A DNA stretch of 57,011 bases from an uncultured bacterium (lineage in GTDB: Bacteria; Margulisbacteria; Marinamargulisbacteria; SXXA01), in the NCBI GenBank assembly GCA_903864835.1, contig CAIPHK010000045.1:1-57011 (forward strand), in the 5' to 3' direction. Within the stretch, counting starts at the first letter, position 1; each line of letters starts with the position of its first letter. The translations under genes were made by a program, and so were the position numbers. The notes under the pieces were generated by a model. That model did not search any database and was not told the origin of the DNA. It worked only from the letters and a program-made list of their open reading frames with translations. Positions 43,969 through 52,672 of this stretch are shown piece by piece.

Positions 43969-45654
43969 ATGATCGCACCCACCCACGCCATTTACGGACC
44001 AGCCTTAGCCCTTATCATCCTTGCGATATTCGGCGTCGAAGCCAGTTTTCATTGGACGGTCATATTTTGCGCGATGGTTGGCTCAATCGCCCCCGACCTC
44101 GATCATCCCACATCAACGATGGGCCGCCTTTTCCCATGGATCTCAAAACCCCTCGAAAAGAAATTCGGCCACCGCACAGTCACCCACTCCGCCATCGGAA
44201 CCGTGGTGGCCGCGATAGCCTTCACGATTCTACTCGGTGTCACCATCACCGTTTTGCAATGGTTTCTGACCCGCACGATTTCCATCTCAATGATCCCGAT
44301 CAGCCTCTCATTCCTCCACCTAGAATTTAGTGACATGGCCCGCCTAACGGCGGCCTTCACAATTGCCTACTTCTCTCACATCCTACTCGACATGCTCACC
44401 CCACGCGGAGTTCAGCTCCTCTGGCCCAGCCCCAACCGAGACCTCCTCTTCAAAAACTCCCTCCAAATCGAAACCGCCTCGAAGGGCGAAATCTCCATCG
44501 CCATCGTAGGCGTCCTCCTTCTCGCACTCGCATTCCCACTTTCGCAACAGGGGCCCATGACCGCCCTGCGATGGTTTTTAGCGACCCCTGAATCCGCCAT
44601 CGCAGAGTACAAAACAGCCCACACCGCCACATTCGTGGAATTCGAGGGAACCTGGACCGCGACGAAGCAACCGATCAAAGGCATCGCGGAGATCTTGGAC
44701 GTTCACAACAAACGACTCGTAATTGCTCTTGATCCTCCGCCAAACGATCCCCGAATCCCATACGGGGGTCCCCCAGTCAGTACACTGAGCCAAGCGAAGG
44801 ACTTACTGGGGGTATCCTTGAAAACCCGGGTGGCTCCAATTCCAGCCAATCGCTCCCGCGATGGCCTCCATCTCCGCGCCTCACACACAGCGGAACGACA
44901 CTCACCGCTTCAACCCGTGGCCACCGGTTCGCGAAGTACCCCTCTCGACTCTCCCCCGACTCGAACTCGCGTCATTGTTACTCTATCCGATGAACTGTCC
45001 GCTGACATTTCTGCGAGAAAAGTGCGGCTCATCAAAAAAGAAACGCCGGTCAAAATCGATAAATATTCCTTCAAAGATCAGACCCGGGAACAGTTGATGA
45101 AACGATTGCCGGAGGATGCCATTATTTCAGGGGTGGTTTATTTGCCAAAGGGACTTAAAGTCTCGATTGATGGAGCGATTCAAAATACGAACCTAGATTC
45201 AAATTCCGGGAGTGAGGCAACTACCTCAAAGTCCCAGGGAATCTCGCAAGTCGATGACACTCCACAATCAGACCGCAATTGGACCTCCGCCGAACAAGTC
45301 GGAAACGAACTCCGACTCCACTTTGCGACCAAGACCGAATTGCGAAATCTAGAACTCGACAAATCATTTTTTGACGCCCAAAAACACGACAAAATTAAGC
45401 TGAAGCGTCTTGAGTTGAGACGTAAAGAACTCACCTCCAAAATTCTAAAGATAGAGTACCCCAACGACGGACTAACGGACATCGGTCGAAAACTTCTGTC
45501 GACTCGTGAAAAAGAAGCTGAAAAGCAGGAAAAAATAGAACAACTCAATCAGCAGATTGAGGCCATTGATCCCGAGATCGAGGAAATCCAACAGGAACTC
45601 GCTCAAAAAACATTAACGTTTAGCGGATGGGTCCGGGTCAGAATTAAATCGTAA
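43969..45654 (+). CDS. YdjM-like (DUF457) membrane metal-dependent hydrolase with repeat insertions
   Basis: A 561-residue protein. The N-terminal 200 residues match the YdjM/DUF457 family: THAIYGPALALII, SIAPDLDHP, KKFGHRTVTHS and SHILLDMLTPRGVQLLWP carry the conserved Asp and His residues and four to five helices. The remaining part is soluble and ends in a long coiled coil (about 440-545) with a hydrophobic tail. Residues 265-284 are encoded by the 60-bp hairpin element and residues 318-347 by the 88-bp repeat, both without breaking the frame. AAAGG precedes the ATG. The added parts may be tolerated linkers. Confidence 0.75.
   Translation: MIAPTHAIYGPALALIILAIFGVEASFHWTVIFCAMVGSIAPDLDHPTSTMGRLFPWISKPLEKKFGHRTVTHSAIGTVVAAIAFTILLGVTITVLQWFLTRTISISMIPISLSFLHLEFSDMARLTAAFTIAYFSHILLDMLTPRGVQLLWPSPNRDLLFKNSLQIETASKGEISIAIVGVLLLALAFPLSQQGPMTALRWFLATPESAIAEYKTAHTATFVEFEGTWTATKQPIKGIAEILDVHNKRLVIALDPPPNDPRIPYGGPPVSTLSQAKDLLGVSLKTRVAPIPANRSRDGLHLRASHTAERHSPLQPVATGSRSTPLDSPPTRTRVIVTLSDELSADISARKVRLIKKETPVKIDKYSFKDQTREQLMKRLPEDAIISGVVYLPKGLKVSIDGAIQNTNLDSNSGSEATTSKSQGISQVDDTPQSDRNWTSAEQVGNELRLHFATKTELRNLELDKSFFDAQKHDKIKLKRLELRRKELTSKILKIEYPNDGLTDIGRKLLSTREKEAEKQEKIEQLNQQIEAIDPEIEEIQQELAQKTLTFSGWVRVRIKS
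44761..44820 (+). repeat. Dispersed 60-bp hairpin element, copy B, in a coding sequence
   Basis: 51 of 60 positions match copy A at 37287-37346. The stem CCCCCAGTCAGT/ACTTACTGGGGG is kept, and one A-T pair of copy A is a T-A pair here, a compensatory change. It sits in frame in the YdjM-like gene, coding for PYGGPPVSTLSQAKDLLGVS. Confidence 0.85.
44921..45008 (+). repeat. 88-bp dispersed repeat, copy 1, in a coding sequence
   Basis: It matches the reverse complement of 56785-56872 at 82 of 88 positions. It starts CCACCGGTTCGCGAAG and ends TGTCCGCTGACAT. Both copies keep the same reading frame, coding for a Ser/Pro/Thr-rich peptide (TGSRSTPLDSPPTRTRVIV...). In this copy the frame belongs to the YdjM-like gene. 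Confidence 0.9.
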
Positions 45655-45674
45655 TAATGAAAAGAGGTTTCGAG

Positions 45675-46469
45675 ATGAGTACATTTAAAAACATAGGCCT
45701 AACTATTTTTGCGGGGGTCCTTATATATGGATGCTCCACATTTGCTTACACGCCCCAACCCGGCGACACTCTAGAAATCCAAATTCTCAATAAAAAGGAA
45801 CTCAATACCCGACAAATAGTGGCACCCGATGGAACCATTTCACTGCCATTTATCGGTAGATACAAAGTACAGGGTAAACCACTAGAAACCCTCGATAATC
45901 AACTCAAAAAAGAACTGGCCACTTATATTCAGCACCCCGAAATCGTGGTTCAGATTGACCAAATGAAAAAGTCGGACTCAAAGTCATCAGAGAATTTTTA
46001 CGTTTCCCTTGTCGACTCAGAAAAAGGCACCATCGAAGTCAAATCGGTTAAAACTCTTTCGGAGGCGATGGCCTGGACTGCGGGGAATTCATTCCAAGCC
46101 TATCGAATCAATTCAGCAGGGCAACGAACCCTTTTAAAAATTGATGAGAAATTGGTACTCGGTGATTACATTGTCGTTGATTTACTACGCTCAAAACCCG
46201 AACCAATCTACTTGGCATTTTATGACCAGTCCAAAAATCTCATCGATTTGAAAAAAGCGGCTACTGTTTCAGAAGCGATGGGTTGGACTGCAGGGAAGCC
46301 GTATCAATTGGTTAAATCCGCAATGGTTACGAAAAATATCGGGGCGATTGAACCTGGAGATACGCTGATTGTGAACATTGGGAAACCTGACGATTGGTTA
46401 ACTGAAAATTGGTACAAAATTTTAACAGGGGCAGCAGTTGTTATTGGCCTGTTCAATAGCATAAGGTAG
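45675..46469 (+). CDS. Polysaccharide-export-like (Wza/SLBB-type) protein
   Basis: A 264-residue protein starting MSTFKNIG; AGAGG lies eight bases before the ATG at 45675, so the ATG at 45657 is rejected. The lipobox-like VLIYGC suggests a lipoprotein. The segment YTPQPGDTLEIQILNKKELNTRQIVAPDGTISLPFIGRYKVQG is the Poly_export domain. Two related blocks follow, each with SEAM(A/G)WTAG, and they look like degenerate SLBB repeats. The C-terminus is a hydrophobic helix (ILTGAAVVIGLF). No partner Wzc/Wzz gene is near. Confidence 0.78.
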   Translation: MSTFKNIGLTIFAGVLIYGCSTFAYTPQPGDTLEIQILNKKELNTRQIVAPDGTISLPFIGRYKVQGKPLETLDNQLKKELATYIQHPEIVVQIDQMKKSDSKSSENFYVSLVDSEKGTIEVKSVKTLSEAMAWTAGNSFQAYRINSAGQRTLLKIDEKLVLGDYIVVDLLRSKPEPIYLAFYDQSKNLIDLKKAATVSEAMGWTAGKPYQLVKSAMVTKNIGAIEPGDTLIVNIGKPDDWLTENWYKILTGAAVVIGLFNSIR

Positions 46470-46535
46470 GCACCTTCTGACGTATCGAGTTAAGGTGAAA
46501 TTAATCGCATCATTTCCAATGAAGCTATTATTCTC

Positions 46536-46564
46536 TTTACAAAGAGTCTTGGTCCTGCCATTAT
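46536..46564 (+). promoter_or_regulatory. Promoter candidate of the type I restriction locus
   Basis: TTTACA (46536-46541), 17-base spacer, CATTAT (46559-46564). Start is expected at about 46571, three bases before the ATG at 46574. No ribosome site precedes that ATG, so translation may be leaderless. Confidence 0.4.
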
Positions 46565-46573
46565 TTGTGCATC

Positions 46574-47179
46574 ATGACAAATGAAGCGAATTTAAAGTTG
46601 AGGCATATGGCGACACTTACTGCGGGGTATCCATTTAGGGGCACGGTTCCAGTTGTTCCAAATTCTGGAGTTATTGCGATCCAAATGAAAGACGTTTCGC
46701 TTCGGGACGGCATTTGTTGGCAAACCTGTGTCGAGACCCAGTTGTCTGGTAAGCGAGATCCGGACTGGCTCCAATCTGGTGATATCTTGTTTGCGGCACG
46801 TGGTAACAATAATTACGCTGTCGCTGTAACTACAGGCGCCTCAAACCTTCGAATTCAAGCCGTTGCCTCTCCACATTTTTATATTATTCGCACCAAGGGT
46901 AGCGATGTTCTCTCCGAATATCTCACATGGCTACTGAATCAACGGCCGTCTCAGCGTTATTTTGAACAAAATGCAGAAGGCAGCGTTGCCAAAAGTATTC
47001 GTCGTACAGTTTTGGAAAACTGCCCTGTTATTATTCCTTCTTTATCCAAACAACGCGCCATTGTTGGACTGTCACAAAAACTCCTGCAAGAACAACGTTT
47101 TTTGGAACAGCTAGTCAAAAATGGTGACCAGCTGATGACGACCATTGCAACCAATTTATTAGGCGACCTGAAAGGATAA
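46574..47179 (+). CDS. Single-TRD (half) HsdS-like specificity protein
   Basis: A 201-residue protein with one target-recognition domain and one coiled-coil arm. Residues 5-150 are TRD-like (LTAGYPFRGTVP, DVSLRDGICWQTC, GDILFAARGNNNYAVAV, ASPHFYIIR); the C-terminal YLTWLLNQRPSQRYFEQNAEGS and LEQLVKNGDQLM complete the half-subunit. Normal HsdS has two TRDs. It could act as a dimer giving a palindromic target, or serve another role. hsdM starts four bases downstream. Start at 46574; a TTG at 46565 adds three residues. Confidence 0.82.
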   Translation: MTNEANLKLRHMATLTAGYPFRGTVPVVPNSGVIAIQMKDVSLRDGICWQTCVETQLSGKRDPDWLQSGDILFAARGNNNYAVAVTTGASNLRIQAVASPHFYIIRTKGSDVLSEYLTWLLNQRPSQRYFEQNAEGSVAKSIRRTVLENCPVIIPSLSKQRAIVGLSQKLLQEQRFLEQLVKNGDQLMTTIATNLLGDLKG

Positions 47180-47183
47180 TTAG

Positions 47184-48704
47184 ATGAATGATAAGATCAG
47201 CCAGGACAACATCAATAAAGCGCTTTGGAGTGCTTGCGATACCTTTCGAGGCACAATTAGTGCCGATACCTATAAAGATTTTATATTGACGATGCTATTT
47301 TCGAAATACATTTCCGATGTGTGGCAAGACCACTACGACCGATACACAATTGAGTATGGAAACGAACCCGAACTTATCGAAGAAATGATGAAAAACGAGC
47401 GATTTGTACTGCCCAAATCCGCTAGCTTCTATACCCTTTACGACCGTCGGCATGAACCGGGTAACGGCCAACGAATAGACCAAGCGTTACACGCGATTGA
47501 AGAAGCCAACGGTACAAAATTAAAAGATGCCGGAAAAAGTGTATTCCAAGACATTTCATTTAATACCGACAAACTGGGCGAAGAAAAACAGAAAAATACG
47601 ATTCTACGGCACCTGCTAGAAACGTTTGCAAAGCCAGAACTTAATCTCAAGCCGAGCCGGGTGGGAAGCTTAGATGTGATCGGGAACGCCTACGAGTATT
47701 TGATCAAAAACTTTGCGGCCAGCGGAGGCCAAAAGGCCGGGGAGTTTTATACTCCATCAGAGGTATCGGATTTGATTTCTGAGCTATTAGATCCACAGCC
47801 AGGGAATACGATCTGCGATCCGGCCTGTGGATCTGGCTCCCTTCTAATGAAATGCGGACGTCGAGTGCGTGACCATCACAATAGTAAGCAGTATGCGCTT
47901 TTTGGCCAGGAATCGATTGGATCTACCTGGTCCCTCGCAAAAATGAATATGTTTTTGCACGGCGAGGACAATCACAAAATCGAATGGGGAGATACTATTC
48001 GCAACCCCAAATTGCTCGATAAAAACGGAAATCTAATGACGTTTGACATTGTCACTGCGAATCCTCCGTTTAGCCTGGATAACTGGGGTCATGACGATGC
48101 TGAAAATGATAAATTTAGCCGCTTCCGACGAGGAATCCCTCCCAAAACAAAGGGAGACTATGCGTTTATCCTTCATATGATTGAGACCTTAAAACCAAAG
48201 ACCGGCCGGATGGGAGTTGTCGTACCCCACGGCGTCTTATTTCGAGGGAGTAGTGAAGGCAAAATTCGTCAGCAGCTTATTGATGAGAATCTACTTGATG
48301 CAGTGATTGGGCTCCCCGAAAAGCTCTTTTATGGCACGGGGATTCCCGCTGCAATTTTAATATTCAAAAAAACAAAAGAAGATCGGTCTGTCCTGTTTAT
48401 CGACGCAAGCAAAGAGTTTAAAGCCGGCAAAAATCAAAACTCTCTTTCTGCAGAAAATATCGAGAAGGTGATCGCGACCTATCGAACTAGAGAATCAAAA
48501 GCGAAATATTCCTATCTCGCGACTCCGGATGAGATTAAAGAAAACGATTACAACCTCAACATTCCCCGGTACGTCGATACCTTTGAGGAAGAAGCGGAGA
48601 TTGATTTGATGGAAGTTCGTAAAGAGCGACTCGTTCTGCAACAAAAACTGGTTGGCCTTGAAGAAGAGATGGCCGGGTATCTCAAAGAACTCGGATATGA
48701 ATAA
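47184..48704 (+). CDS. hsdM: Type I DNA methyltransferase subunit HsdM
   Basis: A 506-residue N6-adenine methyltransferase. The N-terminal helical domain (about 1-150) is followed by SAM motif I DPACGSGSLLMK and catalytic motif IV NPPF, with a GVVVPHGVLFRG segment and a C-terminal helix that contacts HsdS. It methylates the recognition site in complex with HsdS. AAAGGA precedes the ATG. The last eight bases overlap the DUF1016 gene. Confidence 0.96.
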   Translation: MNDKISQDNINKALWSACDTFRGTISADTYKDFILTMLFSKYISDVWQDHYDRYTIEYGNEPELIEEMMKNERFVLPKSASFYTLYDRRHEPGNGQRIDQALHAIEEANGTKLKDAGKSVFQDISFNTDKLGEEKQKNTILRHLLETFAKPELNLKPSRVGSLDVIGNAYEYLIKNFAASGGQKAGEFYTPSEVSDLISELLDPQPGNTICDPACGSGSLLMKCGRRVRDHHNSKQYALFGQESIGSTWSLAKMNMFLHGEDNHKIEWGDTIRNPKLLDKNGNLMTFDIVTANPPFSLDNWGHDDAENDKFSRFRRGIPPKTKGDYAFILHMIETLKPKTGRMGVVVPHGVLFRGSSEGKIRQQLIDENLLDAVIGLPEKLFYGTGIPAAILIFKKTKEDRSVLFIDASKEFKAGKNQNSLSAENIEKVIATYRTRESKAKYSYLATPDEIKENDYNLNIPRYVDTFEEEAEIDLMEVRKERLVLQQKLVGLEEEMAGYLKELGYE

Positions 48705-49791
48705 CCAAGAGACCCCACGGGCGTTATTAGACAATATTCGCCAATTAATTGAGCTTGCTCGGAGTCAGGTGCATCGGGCCGTCAACACAGCCATGGTTCA
48801 AACCTATTGGAATATTGGTCGTTTGATTGTCGAAGATGAGCAACAGGGCCAGCGCCGGGCCGCCTATGGCAAACAACAATTACAGCAGTTAGCCGATGAA
48901 TTAACCGCTGAATTTGGAAAAGGCTTCGATATTAGTAACCTCCGCAATATGAGACGCTTCTTTCAGGCGTTTCCAATTCAAGACGCAGTGCGTCCTGAAT
49001 TAAGTTGGACCCATTATCGGGTACTACTTTCTATCGACAATTTGATCGCTCGTGAATGGTATCAACAAGAAGCCATTGATCAGAATTGGAGTGCGCGGGC
49101 GCTTGAGCGGCAAATTCACGTTCTTTATTACGAACGCCTATTGAGTAGTAAAGATAAATACTCGGTTTCTAAAGAGGCGGCAGAAAAAACTAAAGCACTT
49201 ACCAATCCAGCCAAAGATTACCTAAGGGATCCGTATGTATTGGATTTTCTCGATCTCCCCAGTGGTCATTATTTAGAAGGCGATTTAGAACAGGGCTTAA
49301 TTGATAATCTTCAGCATTTTTTATTGGAGTTGGGTAAGGGGTTTGCGTTCGTAGCCCGTCAACAACGGATTAGTACCGCCGATCAAGATTTTTATATTGA
49401 CCTCGTATTTTATAACTTTAAGCTTAAATGCTTCCTGTTGATTGATTTAAAGCTTGGAAAGTTGGCCCATCAAGATGTGGGTCAGATGGATAGTTATATC
49501 CGAATCTATGATCAGGTTAAAAAAAGTGACGATGACAACCCTACGATTGGGTTGATTTTATGCAGTCAGAAAAGTGAAGCAGTCGTAAAATATTCGGTAC
49601 TTACCGATAGCAATCAGATGTTTGCGGCTAAATATCTGCCGTATTTACCGACTGAGGAAGAGCTGAAACGTGAGTTAGAGCGTGAGCGGGGGCTGGTGGA
49701 ATCGCAGATTTATGTAAATGCCGATAAAGCCCAGGCTCTACACAATCATTCCGACTCATTGCCAAGTGTGAATGAAGAGGGACTCGCGTAA
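48697..49791 (+). CDS. DUF1016 (YhcG) PD-(D/E)xK nuclease-family protein
   Basis: A 364-residue YhcG-family protein. The N-terminal DUF1016 domain (about 1-150) has YWNIGRLIVEDEQQGQRRAAYG, and the C-terminal nuclease-like domain has ADQDFYIDLVFYNFKLKCFLLIDLKLGKL with the acidic-x-Lys pattern. Such proteins are common in type I restriction loci, though their part in restriction is not settled. The ATG at 48697 overlaps hsdM; an upstream TTG is rejected. The KTSC gene starts two bases downstream. Confidence 0.88.
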   Translation: MNNQETPRALLDNIRQLIELARSQVHRAVNTAMVQTYWNIGRLIVEDEQQGQRRAAYGKQQLQQLADELTAEFGKGFDISNLRNMRRFFQAFPIQDAVRPELSWTHYRVLLSIDNLIAREWYQQEAIDQNWSARALERQIHVLYYERLLSSKDKYSVSKEAAEKTKALTNPAKDYLRDPYVLDFLDLPSGHYLEGDLEQGLIDNLQHFLLELGKGFAFVARQQRISTADQDFYIDLVFYNFKLKCFLLIDLKLGKLAHQDVGQMDSYIRIYDQVKKSDDDNPTIGLILCSQKSEAVVKYSVLTDSNQMFAAKYLPYLPTEEELKRELERERGLVESQIYVNADKAQALHNHSDSLPSVNEEGLA

Positions 49792-49793
49792 CG

Positions 49794-50000
49794 ATGCAAC
49801 GTATTCGGGTGAGCTCAAGCAATATCGCTAGCATTGGGTGGGAAAATGGAACCCTGGAGGTCGAATTTAATGACCGTAGTGTATATCGCTATTCAGGTGT
49901 ACCGGAAACGGTGTATCGGGCGTTTTTGAATGCGGGATCTAAGGGTCGATTCCATCATGTTCATATTCGGGACCGGTATTCGTATTGGGAGGTTGGATAA
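49794..50000 (+). CDS. KTSC-domain small protein
   Basis: A 68-residue protein consisting of a KTSC domain. The sequence SSNIASIGWENGTLEVEFNDRSVYRYSGVPETVYRAFLNAGSKGRFHH follows the family pattern, which is thought to bind nucleic acid or accompany RNA/DNA enzymes. It overlaps hsdS by one base (TAATG) and is therefore translationally coupled to it. Its role in the restriction locus is unknown. Confidence 0.85.
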   Translation: MQRIRVSSSNIASIGWENGTLEVEFNDRSVYRYSGVPETVYRAFLNAGSKGRFHHVHIRDRYSYWEVG

Positions 50001-51219
50001 TGGTGCCGGAGGGATGGAAAAAAACTAACTTTAAAGGATGTATTGAATACATACACTCGGGTAAAAGCGTAAATTCATTTGAAGTTCCTGCAGAAAGTCA
50101 TGAATTTGGGATATTAAAAACTAGCTGTGTTTATAGTGGCCAATTTAACCCGTTTGAAAATAAACGAGTCGTAGATCATGAAAAAAAACTACTCAAGTGT
50201 CCGGCGATAGCCGGGAATATAATTGTGAGTAGGATGAACACCGCTACCTTGGTAGGCGCAAGTGGTTATATAGAGATCGATTGGCCGAATTTGTTTTTTC
50301 CTGATCGGCTATGGTCTATTACAACAAAAAAGAACGTATTATCTCGGTGGCTATATTATGTAATTTCATCTCCCAAAAATCGAAAAAGATTGTCAGATAT
50401 TTCATCTGGAACATCTGCATCAATGAAAAATATTTCTCAGGAATCCTTTTTAGGTATTCCTCTTTATCTACCGCCATTTAAAGAGCAACAAAAAATCGCT
50501 CAAATACTCTTAACTTGGGATAGGGCCATTGCAACCACCGAAGAACTTCTCGCGAATAGCCAGCAGCAGAAAATGGCGGTGATGCAGCAGTTACTTACGG
50601 GGAAGCGGCGGTTTCCGGGTTTTAGTGAAATATGGGAAGAAAATGCACTTGGAAATTTAACATGCATTTATGATGGTACCCACTTAACGCCTAACTATGT
50701 TGATACTGGAGTCCCCTTTTATAGTGTTGAACATGTTACCGCTGACGACTTTACAAAAACAAAATTTATTTCTAAGGAAGTCTTTGAACGCGAGAATAAA
50801 CGAGTGTCGCTAGAAAAGGGCGACATACTAATGACTAAAATAGGTGATATAGGTACGGCAAAGTATATCGGCTGGAACGTAGCCGCATCATTTTATGTAA
50901 GTTTAGCCCTAATAAAGCGAAGTGAAAAATTTGTGGCAAATATCTTTCTCAATTTATCGGAAGCGAGTTTTTTCAACGCCAATTGTGGAGACATACGATA
51001 CATGTCGCATTTCCAAAGAAAATCAATCTGGGTGAAATAGGTAAATGCCTTGTACGTCTCCCTAATCTCAAAGAGCAACATGTGATTGGTAAAATATTTT
51101 CCAATACTAATCAAGAAATCGAAAGTCTGCGGCAAAAGCTCCACCATCTAAAAGAAGAAAAACAAGCACTGATGCAGCAGTTATTAACCGGAAAACGTCG
51201 AGTGAAAGGTGTCTATTAA
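50000..51219 (+). pseudogene. hsdS: Type I specificity subunit HsdS, split by one frameshift
   Basis: Full HsdS would span about 406 residues. The first frame (MVPEGWKK, GGGAGGT upstream) gives TRD1 and central coiled coil, ending in MQQLLTGKRRFPGF, then most of TRD2. Near 50942-50952 the TRD2 homology moves to another frame, where the C-terminus reads FFQRQLWRHTIHVAFPKKINLGEI and ends in MQQLLTGKRRVKGVY. In the first frame the protein stops at 51040. A single-base indel explains it; the local sequence TCTTTCTC offers the likely spot. It may be sequencing error, inactivation or phase variation. Confidence 0.85.
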
Positions 51220-51220
51220 T

Positions 51221-52258
51221 ATGAGTGAAAGACCCGAGTTCAAAAAGTTGAAAAAGGACGAACTTGTTAAAATTTTGGAGGACCATTGGGAACGGATTAA
51301 GAACGCTGAAAAATCAATTTCAACGTTGGATTCAAAGGTATCTGAGATTGAATCGAAATCTGCGTTGGCTCAGGCTGTGGCAGATAAAGTCACAAATATT
51401 CAGGCCGAAATTGTCACGAAACAGGGCGAAATAACCACGGCAAGTTCTGAAGTCACGGCGATTAAGGCGAATATAGAAGAGTCTCAAAAAACAATTACCG
51501 ATTTCTTTAACGAGCTTACCGATGACGATGAAGCGGAGACGAAGTGCATCGCAACCCAAATAGAAGAAGCCAAGGATAGATTTGACCTATTGCTGTCGGA
51601 ATATACAACCAAATGCAAAACCAAAGAAGAAGAAAACTCAAATAAATTTTCTGAACTTCTAAATGGATTCACAGCCAAACAAAAGCAACTATTTCAGGCT
51701 AATGACACAGAATATAAGAATTTGTTCGATAAAATCGAAAAACTGTTACCCTCCGCGACATCTGCCGGGTTGGCGTCGAGTTATCAAGATGCCCAAAACC
51801 AAATCAAATCTATTCCTAGGCTTTGGATTGCGTTCTCGGTTGTAATTTTAGGGCTATTTTCCTGGTATGCATTCTTTTTAATCGCAAAAGAAAATCATTC
51901 AATTGGGGCTGTATTGAGCCATGTCTTAACGGGATCTCCTTTGATTTGGCTTGCATGGTATTTACAACGGTCAATTTCGCAACAAAGTCGGATTTTTCAG
52001 GAATATAATCATAAGCAACGGGTCATGAACTTATACGAAGGTTTTGTAAAAGCAATCGATGAATCGGGTACCGAGGAACAGAAATATCAGTTACTCACAG
52101 TTATGCTCGAAACTGTAAGGGCTAATCCAGCAAACATCATGGGTGGGCACGAAACCTTGCTGGAAAGTGTGATTTCTCATGTTAAGTTGCCAGGTGGTCT
52201 AGGTAAGACGAATAAAGTGCAGGCGCCTCCAAAAGAATCAGATACTGATGGTGACTAG
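51221..52258 (+). CDS. Coiled-coil membrane protein of the restriction locus
   Basis: A 345-residue protein that starts at ATG 51221 (AAAGG upstream), two bases after hsdS. Residues 5-205 are charged and mostly coiled coil, with heptad-like runs (KVSEIESKSALAQAVADKVT). Residues 208-228 (WIAFSVVILGLFSWYAFFLIA) and 234-255 are two membrane helices. A C-terminal soluble part of about 90 residues follows. I recognise no family. The layout (cytoplasmic coil, membrane hairpin, cytoplasmic tail) is like other defence-locus effectors. Confidence 0.72.
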   Translation: MSERPEFKKLKKDELVKILEDHWERIKNAEKSISTLDSKVSEIESKSALAQAVADKVTNIQAEIVTKQGEITTASSEVTAIKANIEESQKTITDFFNELTDDDEAETKCIATQIEEAKDRFDLLLSEYTTKCKTKEEENSNKFSELLNGFTAKQKQLFQANDTEYKNLFDKIEKLLPSATSAGLASSYQDAQNQIKSIPRLWIAFSVVILGLFSWYAFFLIAKENHSIGAVLSHVLTGSPLIWLAWYLQRSISQQSRIFQEYNHKQRVMNLYEGFVKAIDESGTEEQKYQLLTVMLETVRANPANIMGGHETLLESVISHVKLPGGLGKTNKVQAPPKESDTDGD

Positions 52259-52353
52259 CTTCCCAAGGTCAGAATTTATCAAGAACTTTGCGTTTGAAAC
52301 CCTGAATATATGGCAATGTAGTACGCCCAACATAGCCGTCACGCCTCTTTACA

Positions 52354-52617
52354 ATGCGCACCCTTTGCGGTTTTTTTGTGCCTTCAATTTGGGGGCTAAC
52401 TTTGCTTAAGCCATACATAAAAGTTCCGATTTCATTTGAGGAACAGTGCGATCTATTGGTCAGTCGAAATTTAATGATCAGGAACAGATCAAATGCCCCG
52501 CTAGCATTGTCATCTATTAGCTACTACAGGCTAAGGGCGTATTGGCTGCCATTTAGGCACAGGGATTCTTTCAATAACCGATTGGGCATCATCGCCTGTG
52601 TTGTGGAGGCCACATAA
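52354..52617 (+). pseudogene. Truncated Abi_2 (AbiD/AbiF-like) remnant
   Basis: About 70 residues match the N-terminus of Abi_2 abortive-infection proteins: KPYIKVPISFEEQCDLLVSRNL, then ISYYRLRAYWLPFR. Family members have about 300 residues, but here the frame ends after 15 more unrelated residues. It is likely a decayed gene. The remaining bases between 52259 and 52672 hold no other gene that I can see. Confidence 0.7.
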
Positions 52618-52672
52618 GGACCTAAATCTATACATTAACTTGATAATCCGCGGTTGAAAGAAGAAACATTAC

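Noticed and set aside
46574-47179. Half-HsdS as a fragment of the full hsdS at 50000
   Set aside because: It has its own start, complete TRD and coiled-coil arm, distinct sequence, and is closely spaced with hsdM, so it looks like a gene in its own right.
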